From Symsagittifera roscoffensis (Eukaryota > Xenacoelomorpha > Acoela > Convolutidae): a stretch of DNA of 64,000 bases. This document shows positions 1 through 11,400 of this stretch, piece after piece. Each line of letters begins with the position of its first letter. Positions within the stretch are counted from its first letter, which is position 1. The stretch is from assembly GCF_963678635.1 (NCBI RefSeq), contig NC_087062.1, positions 9,966,670-10,030,669 on the forward strand. Reading direction: 5' to 3'. A program made the position numbers and the translations under genes. The notes below the pieces were generated by a model, which was not told the DNA's origin, did not search any database, and saw nothing but the letters and a program-made list of their open reading frames with translations.

Positions 1-2096
1 TGGTCAATCCTTCAACTGATAACCATTTTGACCGTCTGTAAAAGTCTCAAGGTCTGCATTCATGAGTTTTTGTAGAGTTTTTTTGTTATTTAGCTACTAT
101 TCTAAGAATTTGAACAGACTTTAAATATAATGATGAGGTACTTTGTTTCTGTCAATTTTTTTCAATTTTTTGCATATAAAAGGAATTGATTGCAAACTAT
201 CTAATGAAAATTTTGCCGGATGTAAAAAGTTTTTGCGCGCACGTTTTACGAAGTTAAATTGTCAAAATAATCTTTGGCCGACTTATGTTTCTCATTATCG
301 CTGAATTTGAATTTTAAAATAGATAATTGTTAGTGGCCGACTTGTCTGAACGCGACTACGGAAATCAATACTAGGATTGAAATATGTTTTATTCAAAATA
401 CAAACACTTCAATTTGAGTTTTGTAAAACGCGGGGTTATTCTCATGTGCAAGGGGCTGCTTGCGCACAAAATTTCAACAATCCGAATACGTTAACTTTTC
501 TTCAACTTAACTGTGTAAGGTATTACTCTTTCAAACTGTTTTCTTAAAAAACAACCAATTTAAATATTAAAATTTTGGTATGTATTTTTCATGTATCGAT
601 TAAGTGTTGCAATACCAGTTTTCACATTTTTGCCGTTTTGATTTTGTTTTGACCAGTAAAAAATTTAACAGTCTGGAAATTTTTCGTTCTTTTACTTTTT
701 CACGCTTTCCAATTTTTGATCACTCTGTTCCTATTGGCTGATTTTTCCCCTTATTCGATCCTTGGCGCATAAGAGATTCCACATTAAAACGCTTTCGTGA
801 ACAATTCTTTAAAAATTTGGAAGCATGCACTTACAATTTCTTTTCTTTCACATCTTGTTCTCAAGTGTTTTATTCTAATTCAGTATTTTATTTATTTTTA
901 ACAACTTCATTTTCATGCTTTTTGAGATAAATTTAGTTTTTACTATGAGTGGTTAGTATTATATACTTTCATAATTATTTATAAATTTCATATGATTTTA
1001 TAACCCATTACACAATTTCACTACCCTTTACATTTAAAAAGCTCTGCATTAAAATAGAGTTCTAAGTTCTAGCTAGGTTGCTTTTTGTTTCGACCACTCA
1101 AACAGATTGAAAAGGAGCTATGGATTGGGGTCCGTTTTTAAATTTCTTACAACCATTTTTGACTACCTCAAGAAAAGCTCATAGCAGTTCAAGTGTGCTA
1201 GCATATGAAAGCCTTATTGGTCGTGTTCTAAAAGAACTCCTCGGAATATTTTCGATTTTCAGATTAATTAGACGAAGTTTGATGAGAGGCTGACCTACTA
1301 GTTTTAATTTTGCTCGAAATGTAAGACTATTTTCAACGTTTTTTTAAGTTTTTTCTCAGAATTCGATCACTTTTTTAAAAAAAAATACAAGTTCAGACAA
1401 CAAAATTGCAAAAAAAAAAATCTTAAATCTTTTTTTCTTAAATCCATTTGATTGGAACAGTATGTACTACATGCGCAGCAACCGGCTATTCTTGTTAAAA
1501 ATAGAGTCTAGAATGGTGAACATGAATCAAAAATATTGCTTAAAAAATTAAATCAAAGTTTTGAGCTATTCTTATGTTTGGGTTCTCTGAAGGACTCATC
1601 TGTAATCATTTCAGCGGGGGTATTCTCATGATGGAGGTACTGAACGAAGAAAAGCTTTTAAACAATCAGAATTGTTAGTTATTTCTGTTGGCTGAACGAC
1701 CTTGCGCAAAAATTAAATCCTTACTAAGAGAAAAGTTAATATAGCAATACAGCAAAGTTCTCAGCAAAGTTTTGCTGAACAATTTGTGCAGATCTACAAT
1801 GCTTTTTTATCTTTCAGTTTCTTAAAATTGATTTTAGGTTCTTTCCAATATCCTTCGATTTGCAAAATTTGAAAATTATTGTGTTCTCTTATTTTCTAAT
1901 CGGTCAATTTTAGTTTTAATGGTCTGGATGTTAATTTTAATGACCTGGATGGCTTTTATTTTTTTTTCTTTGAGGTTTTCGCGGTCTCATTAAATTTTTT
2001 TTGGAATACTGATTTCTGATTGGCTGAAAATAAATGAGGGACCGCACCATCTCAGCGGTTAAAAATTAAGAGCTTTCATCAATAGTTTTTTTTTCA
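1..2096. other. Non-coding AT-rich region
   Basis: No convincing exon is visible on either strand. It presumably holds introns and earlier exons of the lectin-like gene ending at 3075, but none could be recognised. A copy of a dispersed repeat (core 'gcagcaaccggctattcttg') lies at about 1440-1505. Confidence 0.5.
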
Positions 2097-2693
2097 TGGG
2101 TGCCGGACATCAAGCCGACGGGACTTCAAGCCGAATCGTAAAATTAGGTACTTCAAGCCGAACATTTTGTCAAAAAATCACAAAGATTTTGTTAACTATC
2201 CCCCCCCCTCCTTTATTGCTATAGGGGGGAAATAGTTAACAAGTCACAAAATGCGTATATGCTTAGCTGTTCAATTCTTTCTTTATAGGGGGAGATTCGT
2301 TACAAGGCACCATAGGGGGGGGGGGAAGAGTTACCAAGATCCAGTCACAAAATATATTTTTATTTGAAAGCTAATTTGAAAATTTTCTCTACTCCATGAG
2401 CTTTCTTTACAAGCTATGGGCTTTTTTAATATACTGTGAGCCTCTAAATTATGTTTAGGAATATTAAAAATTTAAACATTGTTGAAGGGATTTTTCATGT
2501 GTATAATTTATGCATTTCACAATCCGACTGGTCTTACTATCTGATGTCACTCTTAAGTAGTGCATTGTTAGGAAGAATGCTTATTATGGAATAGGCTTGC
2601 CTAATGTTTTTGTGAATAAGCTTTATATTGATGTAAGTTTTGCGTTTTGAGGTGCTTGTAAAATATAAAATTTCGGCTTGATATCCCTTCAGC
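2097..2693. mobile_element. Possible terminal-inverted-repeat element
   Basis: The left end (about 2100-2145) contains 'gacatcaagccgacgggac' and 'cttcaagccgaa'. The right end (about 2670-2692) contains the inverse, 'ttcggcttgatatccct'. The interior is non-coding with C and G homopolymer runs. The inverted ends suggest a small non-autonomous DNA element, but no clear target-site duplication was found, so exact ends are uncertain. Confidence 0.35.
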
Positions 2694-2767
2694 TTTAAGT
2701 CACGTCGGCCTGTTGTCCTGGAACTTCTTTTCGTCTACTAATTGATAGTTTTCGTTGATGTTTGCAG

Positions 2768-3075
2768 TAAATGGGACGCTTGCCTCGCCCTTCAACAAGG
2801 AACAGTTCATCGCAATGAGTGTTGCCGCTTCCAAAAAAGGACACTGCTTCATCGGAGCATCCAGGCAGAACAACGGAGCAGACTGGAAATCGCCCGACAA
2901 CATAGTCGTCTCTCTGACCAACTATTGGGCGCCAAAGGAACCCAGTGGTAACTTTACGTATCTCTGTGCCTATCTCTTCAACGATGGCAAGAACTCTTTT
3001 CTCTATTCATCTTCTTGTGATGGGACTCACCCAAAAGGCATCAACTGTTTCCTATGTTCAAAGCGGACAAATTAG
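2768..3075 (+). CDS. C-type-lectin-like domain, terminal exon
   Basis: This is the last exon of a gene whose earlier exons lie upstream and were not found. An acceptor (tttgcag at 2761-2767) opens a frame of about 102 residues ending in TAA at 3073-3075. The protein has the second half of a C-type lectin fold: KKGHCFIGASR, then NYWAPKEPSGN and a Y-L-C-A-Y segment, then CDG and a final CFLC. It aligns along its length with the three terminal exons of the gene at 5313-30936 (KGKCFLGPTR, YWVKGQPS, CVY, CNGDDP, CFVC), so the two are tandem paralogs; here that part is a single exon. The canonical calcium-binding EPN/WND motifs are not evident, so sugar binding cannot be assumed. A polyadenylation signal follows at 3125. 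The fold assignment is from family pattern. Confidence 0.7.
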
Positions 3076-3124
3076 CGCTGTAATACACCACTAACATAAT
3101 GCTCTGTATTTTGAATGTTGAACC

Positions 3125-3130
3125 AATAAA
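3125..3130 (+). promoter_or_regulatory. Polyadenylation signal AATAAA
   Basis: AATAAA lies 50 bases after the stop codon of the lectin-like exon ending at 3075, in the expected place for 3' end formation. Confidence 0.5.
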
Positions 3131-4230
3131 TTTCTTCCTCTTGCTCGATACAGCAAACTCTGTTTGCACATTTTGGGCAAAATGGACATCTCTATTTTCA
3201 GATCTTGACTTACTGATCTGTGTTTGTGGGTTGCGAATTGCGCAATAACTACATACGAAGTAATTTTACACAAAATCAATGATTTGAAAAAAAACAAAGG
3301 ACTTTTTCACTGTTTGAAATCAATTTTGGGTCGCCTATGTTGCAAATATATTGGACTGCATAATTTTTAGTTGTGTAAAAAAGCATCGTATTTGTATTGC
3401 ATATAGTTAGCGGGCTTCAAACTTCAGCAATTTACCCAATAATAATAATAATAGTAATAATAATAAGATTGAATAAAACCCCCAAGGCAGGGATTGGTTG
3501 TTTTTAGTCATTGATAACAGAGTTAGTAAAATAAATCTAAAAACCATGACTCTGGATAAATCGAGTATTTAAATGTTTGTAGTTTGTCAACCAATAACAG
3601 GTTCAAATTTTTTCTAAAGATTACAGGTTCTTGAAAACAAACAGCCATAACGAATCGTTGTGATAAATAGTTGCTGTTTTTATGTTTTAAGGATCGAATT
3701 AGGTTATTACATTTATTCAAGTCTTGCGTTTTTCCTTTGCCAATTTCATTTTTAAATCCTTCCAAAATTTATGAGTTCATTATTAGCCTTTTTGTCGCTA
3801 TATTGGCTGTGCTTTGTTACGTGATGAGCCGCTGATTTGAATTCCCTGAATGTAAATACTCCCATTTCAATGAAAGAGTTTGCAGACTGTAAGGTCCAAC
3901 AATTTTGTGTCAAGTCTATATGCGGTCATATGCATATTACCCACACCCCAAACTTCTCAATTTCTGATTAAAATTTAGAGCTGTAACCTTTTAACTTCAA
4001 TTTCTTTTTCACATCAGCGCCGTTTGTAAAAAGTGTTTTATTCACAGTTCTTGTATTTGATCGTTAAACTGAGTGTTTATTAAAATTTTCATTTCACCCT
4101 TGAAGCTGCGCTTGTTCTATCGTTAATTTTTACCCGATTTTCTGATAGATATTGTTGACCAATCTCTCCAAATCATTAACTCATATCCAAATCTCAGGAT
4201 AAGTTTTTCTTTGCATTTATGCTCTGGGAT
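3131..4230. other. Intergenic region with AAT microsatellite
   Basis: No gene is seen. An (AAT)n/(TAA)n microsatellite with one interruption lies at about 3439-3467. The remaining sequence is AT-rich without coding structure. Confidence 0.5.
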
Positions 4231-4880
4231 GGCGTTTAGGAAATAAGACGACAAGCAAATTAGACAATCATAAAATAACGGAATTTAGACGATAACAACT
4301 TGCGTGCAAATTTCGTGAAATTCGTTGACACATAAATTAACTACTCGCTGAGTAAATACTGGTTGCCCAAACACAAATGAAGTACTCAACAGGGGTGGAT
4401 CTGGGATCTTCTCGATGGGGGGGATTTTCAGAAAAATTTTGACAATTTTGTCGTTTTTTATAGGTAAATTGATTTTCTGAGCTCTTTTAAATCACTATAA
4501 AACCCCATTCTGACCAAAGTTTTGAAAAAACAGGCCGAAAAGGTAAGTTTTGGAAAACTTTGACCGAAAAATTGCGTTTTTTTGGCGCGCGCTCCCCCCT
4601 CAAAATTAGTATATATTGGCGCCTTTGGAAAAATTTTAGGGTCCATCACCAAAAATGGATATCTCAAAATAGTACAAAGGGTTGGCAGAGGGTCGAATTA
4701 CTGAGAGAGGGCGTCCAATCCCCGCCCCTCTGGTACATAGACTCTTTTTGTTTTTGTGCAACTTAATTCTAAAAAAGTTTTGTTAGCCCAATTCTTATCG
4801 TCTAAATTCACTTAGATTTATCGTCTAAGTTCGCGTTTTTTATCGGTCGTCTAATTTGCTTGTCGTTTAATTTCCTAGGC
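4231..4880. mobile_element. Non-autonomous TIR element, interrupted
   Basis: Inverted termini of about 30 bp bound this segment: left arm 4236-4265 (core 'acgacaagcaaattagac') and right arm 4849-4879 (its inverse, 'gtctaatttgcttgtcgt'). The interior is non-coding and contains a second element (4390-4732), so this is the older insertion. A loosely similar sequence rich in 'agacga' lies near 30480-30660. The transposase family is unknown. Confidence 0.55.
4390..4732 (+). mobile_element. hAT-type miniature element (family 'CAGGGGCGGAT')
   Basis: It begins CAGGGGTGGATCTGGGATC and ends CCCCGCCCCTCTG, imperfect inverted ends of the CAG...CTG type typical of hAT transposons. The flanks are gtactcaa and gtacatag, a decayed 8-bp duplication. 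The interior has blocks shared with the other copies in this window ('caaaattagtatat', 'ggatatctcaaaatagtac'). It encodes no protein and sits inside the element at 4231-4880. Confidence 0.65.
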
Positions 4881-5312
4881 CCCCGCTGGGATTGTTGGGA
4901 CAGATTAGTGATTGTTAAATAAATTATACAGCTGTGTGTTTCTTTTTACTTTCAACATCATTTTTTTTCATTAGCGTGGTTTTGTTTTCTAAGATAATCT
5001 GTGTGTGATATACTTATGATCAAATTATATTTCTCTAAATACTCCTGGAGTTCTTGAATTCAAAATGTATTGATAGATCAGCTGACAGTTTTCTTGATGC
5101 AGTGTTAGTTGAACTTAACCCAAATTTAACTTGCCGGAAACAAAAGTTTTATTAATAAATCTGAACCCTGATTGGTCAATTTTAATCTGAGAAAAACCAG
5201 CTAGACTAATCAGCGCTGAGCTGCACTCTTTTTTGTTGCGGGTAATTTGATTCTCGGGTTAGTTGAAGGCAGTCATTCAAGTTTATTCGGCTTTTGTCCG
5301 TTTCAGATACAA
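4881..5312. other. Upstream region of the CTLD gene
   Basis: No coding signal. A possible splice acceptor (tccgtttcag, ending 5306) lies six bases before the ATG at 5313, suggesting a 5' untranslated intron. No convincing promoter motif is seen. Confidence 0.35.
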
Positions 5313-5479
5313 ATGCCGAGTGGTAAACAGCCGAGTGCTCAATCGGCAGGGGCGAATGGTGTTGGTAGCAGCGATGGTAGTGCGGCCGCTGCTACTGGCA
5401 ACGCATCTTCTGCGACGCTACGGGTGGAATTGGATTCGGATGATAACGAGATGCTCCAGGACACTAATCTTTTGATTCC
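5313..5479 (+). CDS. CTLD gene exon 1: cytoplasmic tail
   Basis: The ATG at 5313 is chosen because coding composition starts there and it lies just after a plausible acceptor. The first residues are MPSGKQPSAQSAGANG, followed by a Ser/Ala/Gly-rich low-complexity tail and an acidic stretch (ELDSDDNEM). The exon ends at a consensus donor (CC|GTGAGT) in phase 2. No signal peptide is seen, fitting a type II protein. Confidence 0.6.
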
Positions 5480-8400
5480 GTGAGTCGAGTCACAGTGTCT
5501 TGATCTTGTTTGTTGTTCTGACCATTTGAAAAACTGGAAAAAACTTTGTATTCGAATTTTTTTCCACTTAAAATTAGGTACCAAAACAATCATCGGAATG
5601 GGTCGAGTGGAAATATCATATTAAAACCCTTTGAGTTGCGATTTGAACATTAAAATATTTCGAAAAAGTTTTCTCAGTGTTTTTTAAACTTTTTAAAACT
5701 TACTCAAGTAAATCTAGTTTTTGAAGTTAGTACGTCATTTTAGGAATCAGATATTTTTGTAATATCAGCAAAAAAATTAAAATCTTTTTGATTTTCTTTT
5801 TGTTTTACTTTTCATTTCTCTACAAAAAGTTTTGTCCAATATGCTTATTTTACTATGCCTGTTGAATATGCCTAAGCTCTAAATATTCGTTCAAATCTTT
5901 TTTATCACGCTACACAAAAAGAACGCCACTACTTTGAAAACATTGTTGTTTTTTAAGACTATGGTCGGAAAATTCTGGGCTACTTGCACGGTAACCGGCG
6001 ATTCTTGTGCTGTAGTAAGTTTGGTCGAATTTATTTAAGTGACAATTGGCAATAATATTTTTTCGTCGTGGTTGTACTCAATTTACTTTTTTTTTCTAAT
6101 CGAAGCAAACAAAGTAATTTTCTAAAAGTTTGATTTGAAACAAATAAAATATATTTTTTTCTGTTTGATTTCTAGAAGCCGTGAGCCGCGTTCAACTGTG
6201 AGGCGTGACTCAGTTGGATCAGAAACTTCCGCGACCTCTGCTGTGGACTCTGCCAAGCGACACTGGAAAAAGGGGGCTGTTGGTCTACTCGGAACTATGG
6301 TGTTCCTTGGAACTATCAGTACAGAAGTAAGATTCTAATTTAAATCCATATTATTGAGATATTATTACCCATTGTTCTGTTAGGATCCTATGCTCAAATA
6401 CGTAATGTTTAATTTTAATTGGACATATTTTAATTTTCAGCGTTCATTGTTTTGTTATTTCCCTTTTTTCACTCGGAAATTTTTGGCTTCATGGCGTTTT
6501 GCTTTTTATGTCAACATATTTTGTGCACAAATCACTATAATTTTAATTCAAAAGCTGGGCTCGGCTAAGATTGTCGGCTTAGTTGTCTTATCACGATTTT
6601 TTTGTTCTGTAAGCAACTTTCTTTGAATTAACAAGTGCAAGTGTTGTTTCTTATAGCTTCATGAGGGGCTTAAAACTTGAAAGATTGTTTTTAAATCATT
6701 TTTTTTCCGGCTCAATTTGTGTCTGCGCAAATATGATCGGCTTAGTTGTCTTATCACGATATTTTTTGTTCTGTAAGCAACTTTCTTTGAACTTACAAGT
6801 ACAATTATGTTTCTTGTAGCTTCGTGAGGGGCTAAAATTTTAAACTATGTGTTTAAAATCGATTTTTTTTGCTCAACTTGTCTGCTCAAAGATTGTCGGC
6901 TTAGTTGTCTGATCACGAGGGGCTTCATGAGGGGCTTAAAACTTGAAAGATTTTTTTTTGGCTCAACTTGTGTCTGCGCAAATATAATCGGCTTAGTCGT
7001 CTTATCACGATATTTTTTGTTCTGTAAGCAACTTTCTTTGAATTAACAAGTGCAAGTGTTGTTTATTGTAGCTTCATGAGGGGCTTAAAACTTGAAAAAT
7101 TTTTTGAAATCAATTTTTTTCAGCTCAACTTGTGTCTGCGCAAATATAATCGGCTTAGTTGTCTTATCACGATATTTTTTGTTCTGTAAGCAACTTTCTT
7201 TGAACTTACAAGTACAAGTATCTTTCTTGTAGCTTCGTGAGGGGCTAAAATTTTAAACTATGTGTTTAAAATCAATTTTTTTTTGCTCAACTTGTCTGCT
7301 CAAAGATTGTCGGCTTAGTTGTCTGATCACGAGGGGCTTCATGAGGGGCTTAAAACTTGAAAGATTTTTTTTTGGCTCAATTTGTGACTGCGCAAATATA
7401 ATCGGCTTAGTCGTCTTATCACGATATTTTTTGTTCTGTAAGCAACTTTCTTTGAATTAACAAGTGCAAGTGTCGTTTATTGTAGCTTCATGAGGGGCTT
7501 AAAACTTGAGAGATTTTTTTAAATCTTTTTTTTTTCAGCTCAACTTGTGTCTGCGCAAATATAATCGGCTTAGTCGTCCTATCACGATTTTTTTTGTTCT
7601 GTAAGCAACTTTCTTTGAATTAACAAGTGCAAGTGTTGTTTCTTGTAGCTTCATGAGGGGCTTAAAACTTGAGAGATTTTTTTAAATCTTTTTTTTTTCA
7701 GCTCAACTTGTGTCTGCGCAAATATAATCGGCTTAGTCGTCCTATCACGATTTTTTTTGTTCTGTAAGCAACTTTCTTTGAATTAACAAGTGCAAGTGTT
7801 GTTTCTTGCAACTCTGTAAGCAACTTTCTTTGAATTAACAAGTGCAAGTGTTGTTTCTTGTAGCTTCGTGAGGGGCTAAAATTTTAAACTATGTGTTTAA
7901 AATCAATTTTTTTTTGCTCAACTTGTCTGCTCAAAGATTGTCGGCTTAGTTGTCTGATCACGAGGGGCTTCATGAGGGGCTTAAAACTTGAAAGATTTTT
8001 TTTTGGCTCAATTTGTGACTGCGCAAATATAATCGGCTTAGTCGTCTTATCACGATATTTTTTGTTCTGTAAGCAACTTTCTTTGAATTAACAAGTGCAA
8101 GTGTCGTTTATTGTAGCTTCATGAGGGGCTTAAAACTTGAAAGATTTTTTTAAACCAATTTTTTTCAGCTCAACTTGTGTCTGCGCAAATATAATCGGCT
8201 TAGTTGTCTTATCACGATATTTTTTGTTCTGTAAGCAACTTTCTTTGAATTAATAAGTGCAAGTGTTGTTTCTTGTAGCTTCATGAGGGGCTTAAAACTT
8301 GAGAGATTTTTTTAAATCTTTTTTTTTTCAGCTCAACTTGTGTCTGCGCAAATATAATCGGCTTAGTCGTCCTATCACGATTTTTTTTGTTCTGTAAGCA

Positions 8401-11400
8401 ACTTTCTTTGAATTAACAAGTGCAAGTGTTGTTTCTTGCAACTCTGTAAGCAACTTTCTTTGAATTAACAAGTGCAAGTGTTGTTTCTTGTAGCTTCGTG
8501 AGGGGCTAAAATTTTAAACTATGTGTTTAAAATCGATTTTTTTTGCTCAACTTGTCTGCTCAAAGATCGTCGGCTTAGTTGTCTGATCACGAGGGGCTTC
8601 ATGAGGGGCTTAAAACTTGAAGGATTTTTTTTGGCTCAATTTGTGACTGCGCAAATATAATCGGCTTAGTCGTCTTATCACGATATTTTTTGTTCTGTAA
8701 GCAACTTTCTTTGAATTAACAAGTGCAAGTGTTGTTTATTGTAGCTTCATGAGGGACTTAAAAATTGAACGATTTTTTTAAATCAATTTTTTTCAGCTCA
8801 ACTTGTGTCTGCGCAAATATAATCGGCTTAGTTGTCTTATCACGATATTTTTTGTTCTGTAAGCAACTTTCTTTGAACTTACAAGTACAAGTATCTTTCT
8901 TGTAGCTTCGTGAGGGGCTAAAATTCTAAACTATGTGTTTAAAATCAATTTTTTTTGCTCAACTTGTCTGCTCAAAGATTGTCGGCCTAGTTGTCTGATC
9001 ACGAGGGGCTTCATGAGGGGCTTAAAACTTGAAAGATTTTTTTTTGGCTCAACTTGTGTCTGCGCAAATATAATCGGCTTAGTCGTCTTATCCCGATATT
9101 TTTTGTTCTGTAAGCAACTTTCTTTGAATTAACAAGTGCAAGTGTTGTTTATTGTAGCTTCATGAGGGGCTTAAAACTTGAAAAATTTTTTGAAATCAAT
9201 TTTTTTCAGCTCAACTTGTGTCTGCGCAAATATAATCGGCTTAGTTGTCTTATCACGATATTTTTTGTTCTGTAAGCAACTTTCTTTGAACTTACAAGTA
9301 CAAGTATCTTTCTTGTAGCTTCGTGAGGGGCTAAAATTTTAAACTATTTGTTTAAAATCAATTTTTTTTGCTCAACTTGTCTGCTCAAAGATTGTCGGCT
9401 TAGTTGTCTGATCACGAGGGGCTTCTTGAGGGGCTTAAAACTTGAAAGATTTTTTTTTGGCTCAATTTGTGACTGCGCAAATATAATCGGCGTAGTCGTC
9501 TTATCACGATATTTTTTGTTCTGTAAGCAACTTTCTTTGAATTAACAAGTGCAAGTGTCGTTTATTGTAGCTTCATGAGGGGCTTAAAACTTGAAAGATT
9601 TTTTTAAACCAATTTTTTTCAGCTCAACTTGTGTCTGCGCAAATATAATCGGCTTAGTTGTCTTATCACGATATTTTTTGTTCTGTAAGCAACTTTCTTT
9701 GAATTAATAAGTGCAAGTGTTGTTTCTTGTAGCTTCATGAGGGGCTTAAAACTTGAAAGATTTTTTTAAATCAATTTTTTTCAGCTCAACTTGTGTCTGC
9801 GCAAATATAATCGGCTTAGTTGTCTTATCACGATATTTTTTGTTCTGTAAGCAACTTTCTTTGAACTTACAAGTACAAGTATCTTTCTTGTAGCTTCGTG
9901 AGGGGCTAAAATTTTAAACTATGTGTTTAAAATCGATTTTTTTTGCTCAACTTGTCTGCTCAAAGATTGTCGGCTTAGTTGTCTGATCACGAGGGGCTTC
10001 ATGAGGGGCTTAAAACTTGAAAGATTTTTTTTTGGCTCAATTTGTGACTGCGCAAATATAATCGGCTTAGTCGTCTTATCACGATATTTTTTGTTCTGTA
10101 AGCAACTTTCTTTGAATTAACAAGTGCAAGTGTTGTTTATTGTAGCTTCATGAGGGGCTTAAAACTTGAAAGATTTTTTTAAATCAATTTTTTTCAGCTC
10201 AACTTGTGTCTGCGCAAATATAATCGGCTTAGTTGTCTTATCACGATATTTTTTGTTCTGTAAGCAACTTTCTTTGAACTTACAAGTATCTTTCTTGTAG
10301 CTTCGTGAGGGGCTAAAATTTTAAACTATGTGTTTAAAATCGATTTTTTTTGCTCAACTTGTCTGCTCAAAGATTGTCGGCTTAGTTGTCTGATCACGAG
10401 GGGCTTCATGAGGGGCTTAAAACTTGAAAGATTTTTTTTTGGCTCAATTTGTGACTGCGCAAATATAATCGGCTTAGTCGTCTTATCACGATATTTTTTG
10501 TTCTGTAAGCAACTTTCTTTGAATTAACAAGTGCAAGTGTTGTTTATTGTAGCTTCATGAGGGGCTTAAAACTTGAAAAATTTTTTGAAATCAATTTTTT
10601 TCAGCTCAACTTGTGTCTGCGCAAATATAATCGGCTTAGTTGTCTTATCACGATATTTTTTGTTCTGTAAGCAACTTTCTTTGAACTTACAAGTACAAGT
10701 ATCTTTCTTGTAGCTTCGTGAGGGGCTAAAATTTTAAACTATGTGTTTAAAATCAATTTTTTTTGCTCAACTTGTCTGCTCAAAGATTGTCGGCCTAGTT
10801 GTCTGATCACGAGGGGCTTCATGAGGGGCTTAAAACTTGAAAGATTTTTTTTTTGGCTCAACTTGTGTCTGCGCAAATATAATCGGCTTAGTCGTCTTAT
10901 CACGATATTTTTTGTTCTGTAAGCAACTTTCTTCGAATTAACAAGTCCAAGTGTTGTTTATTGTAGCTTCATGAGGGGCTTAAAACTTGAAAAATTTTTT
11001 GAAATCAATTTTTTTTCAGCTCAACTTGTGTCTGCGCAAATATAATCGGCTTAGTTGTCTTATCACGATATTTTTTGTTCTGTAAGCAACTTTCTTTGAA
11101 CTTACAAGTACAAGTATCTTTCTTGTAGCTTCGTGAGGGGCTAAAATTTTAAACTATGTGTTTAAAATCAATTTTTTTTGCTCAACTTGTCTGCTCAAAG
11201 ATTGTCGGCTTAGTTGTCTGATCACGAGGGGCTTCATGAGGGGCTTAAAACTTGAAAGATTTTTTTTTTGGCTCAATTTGTGACTGCGCAAATATAATCG
11301 GCTTAGTCGTCTTATCACGATATTTTTTGTTCTGTAAGCAACTTTCCTTGAATTAACAAGTGCAAGTGTCGTTTATTGTAGCTTCATGAGGGGCTTAAAA

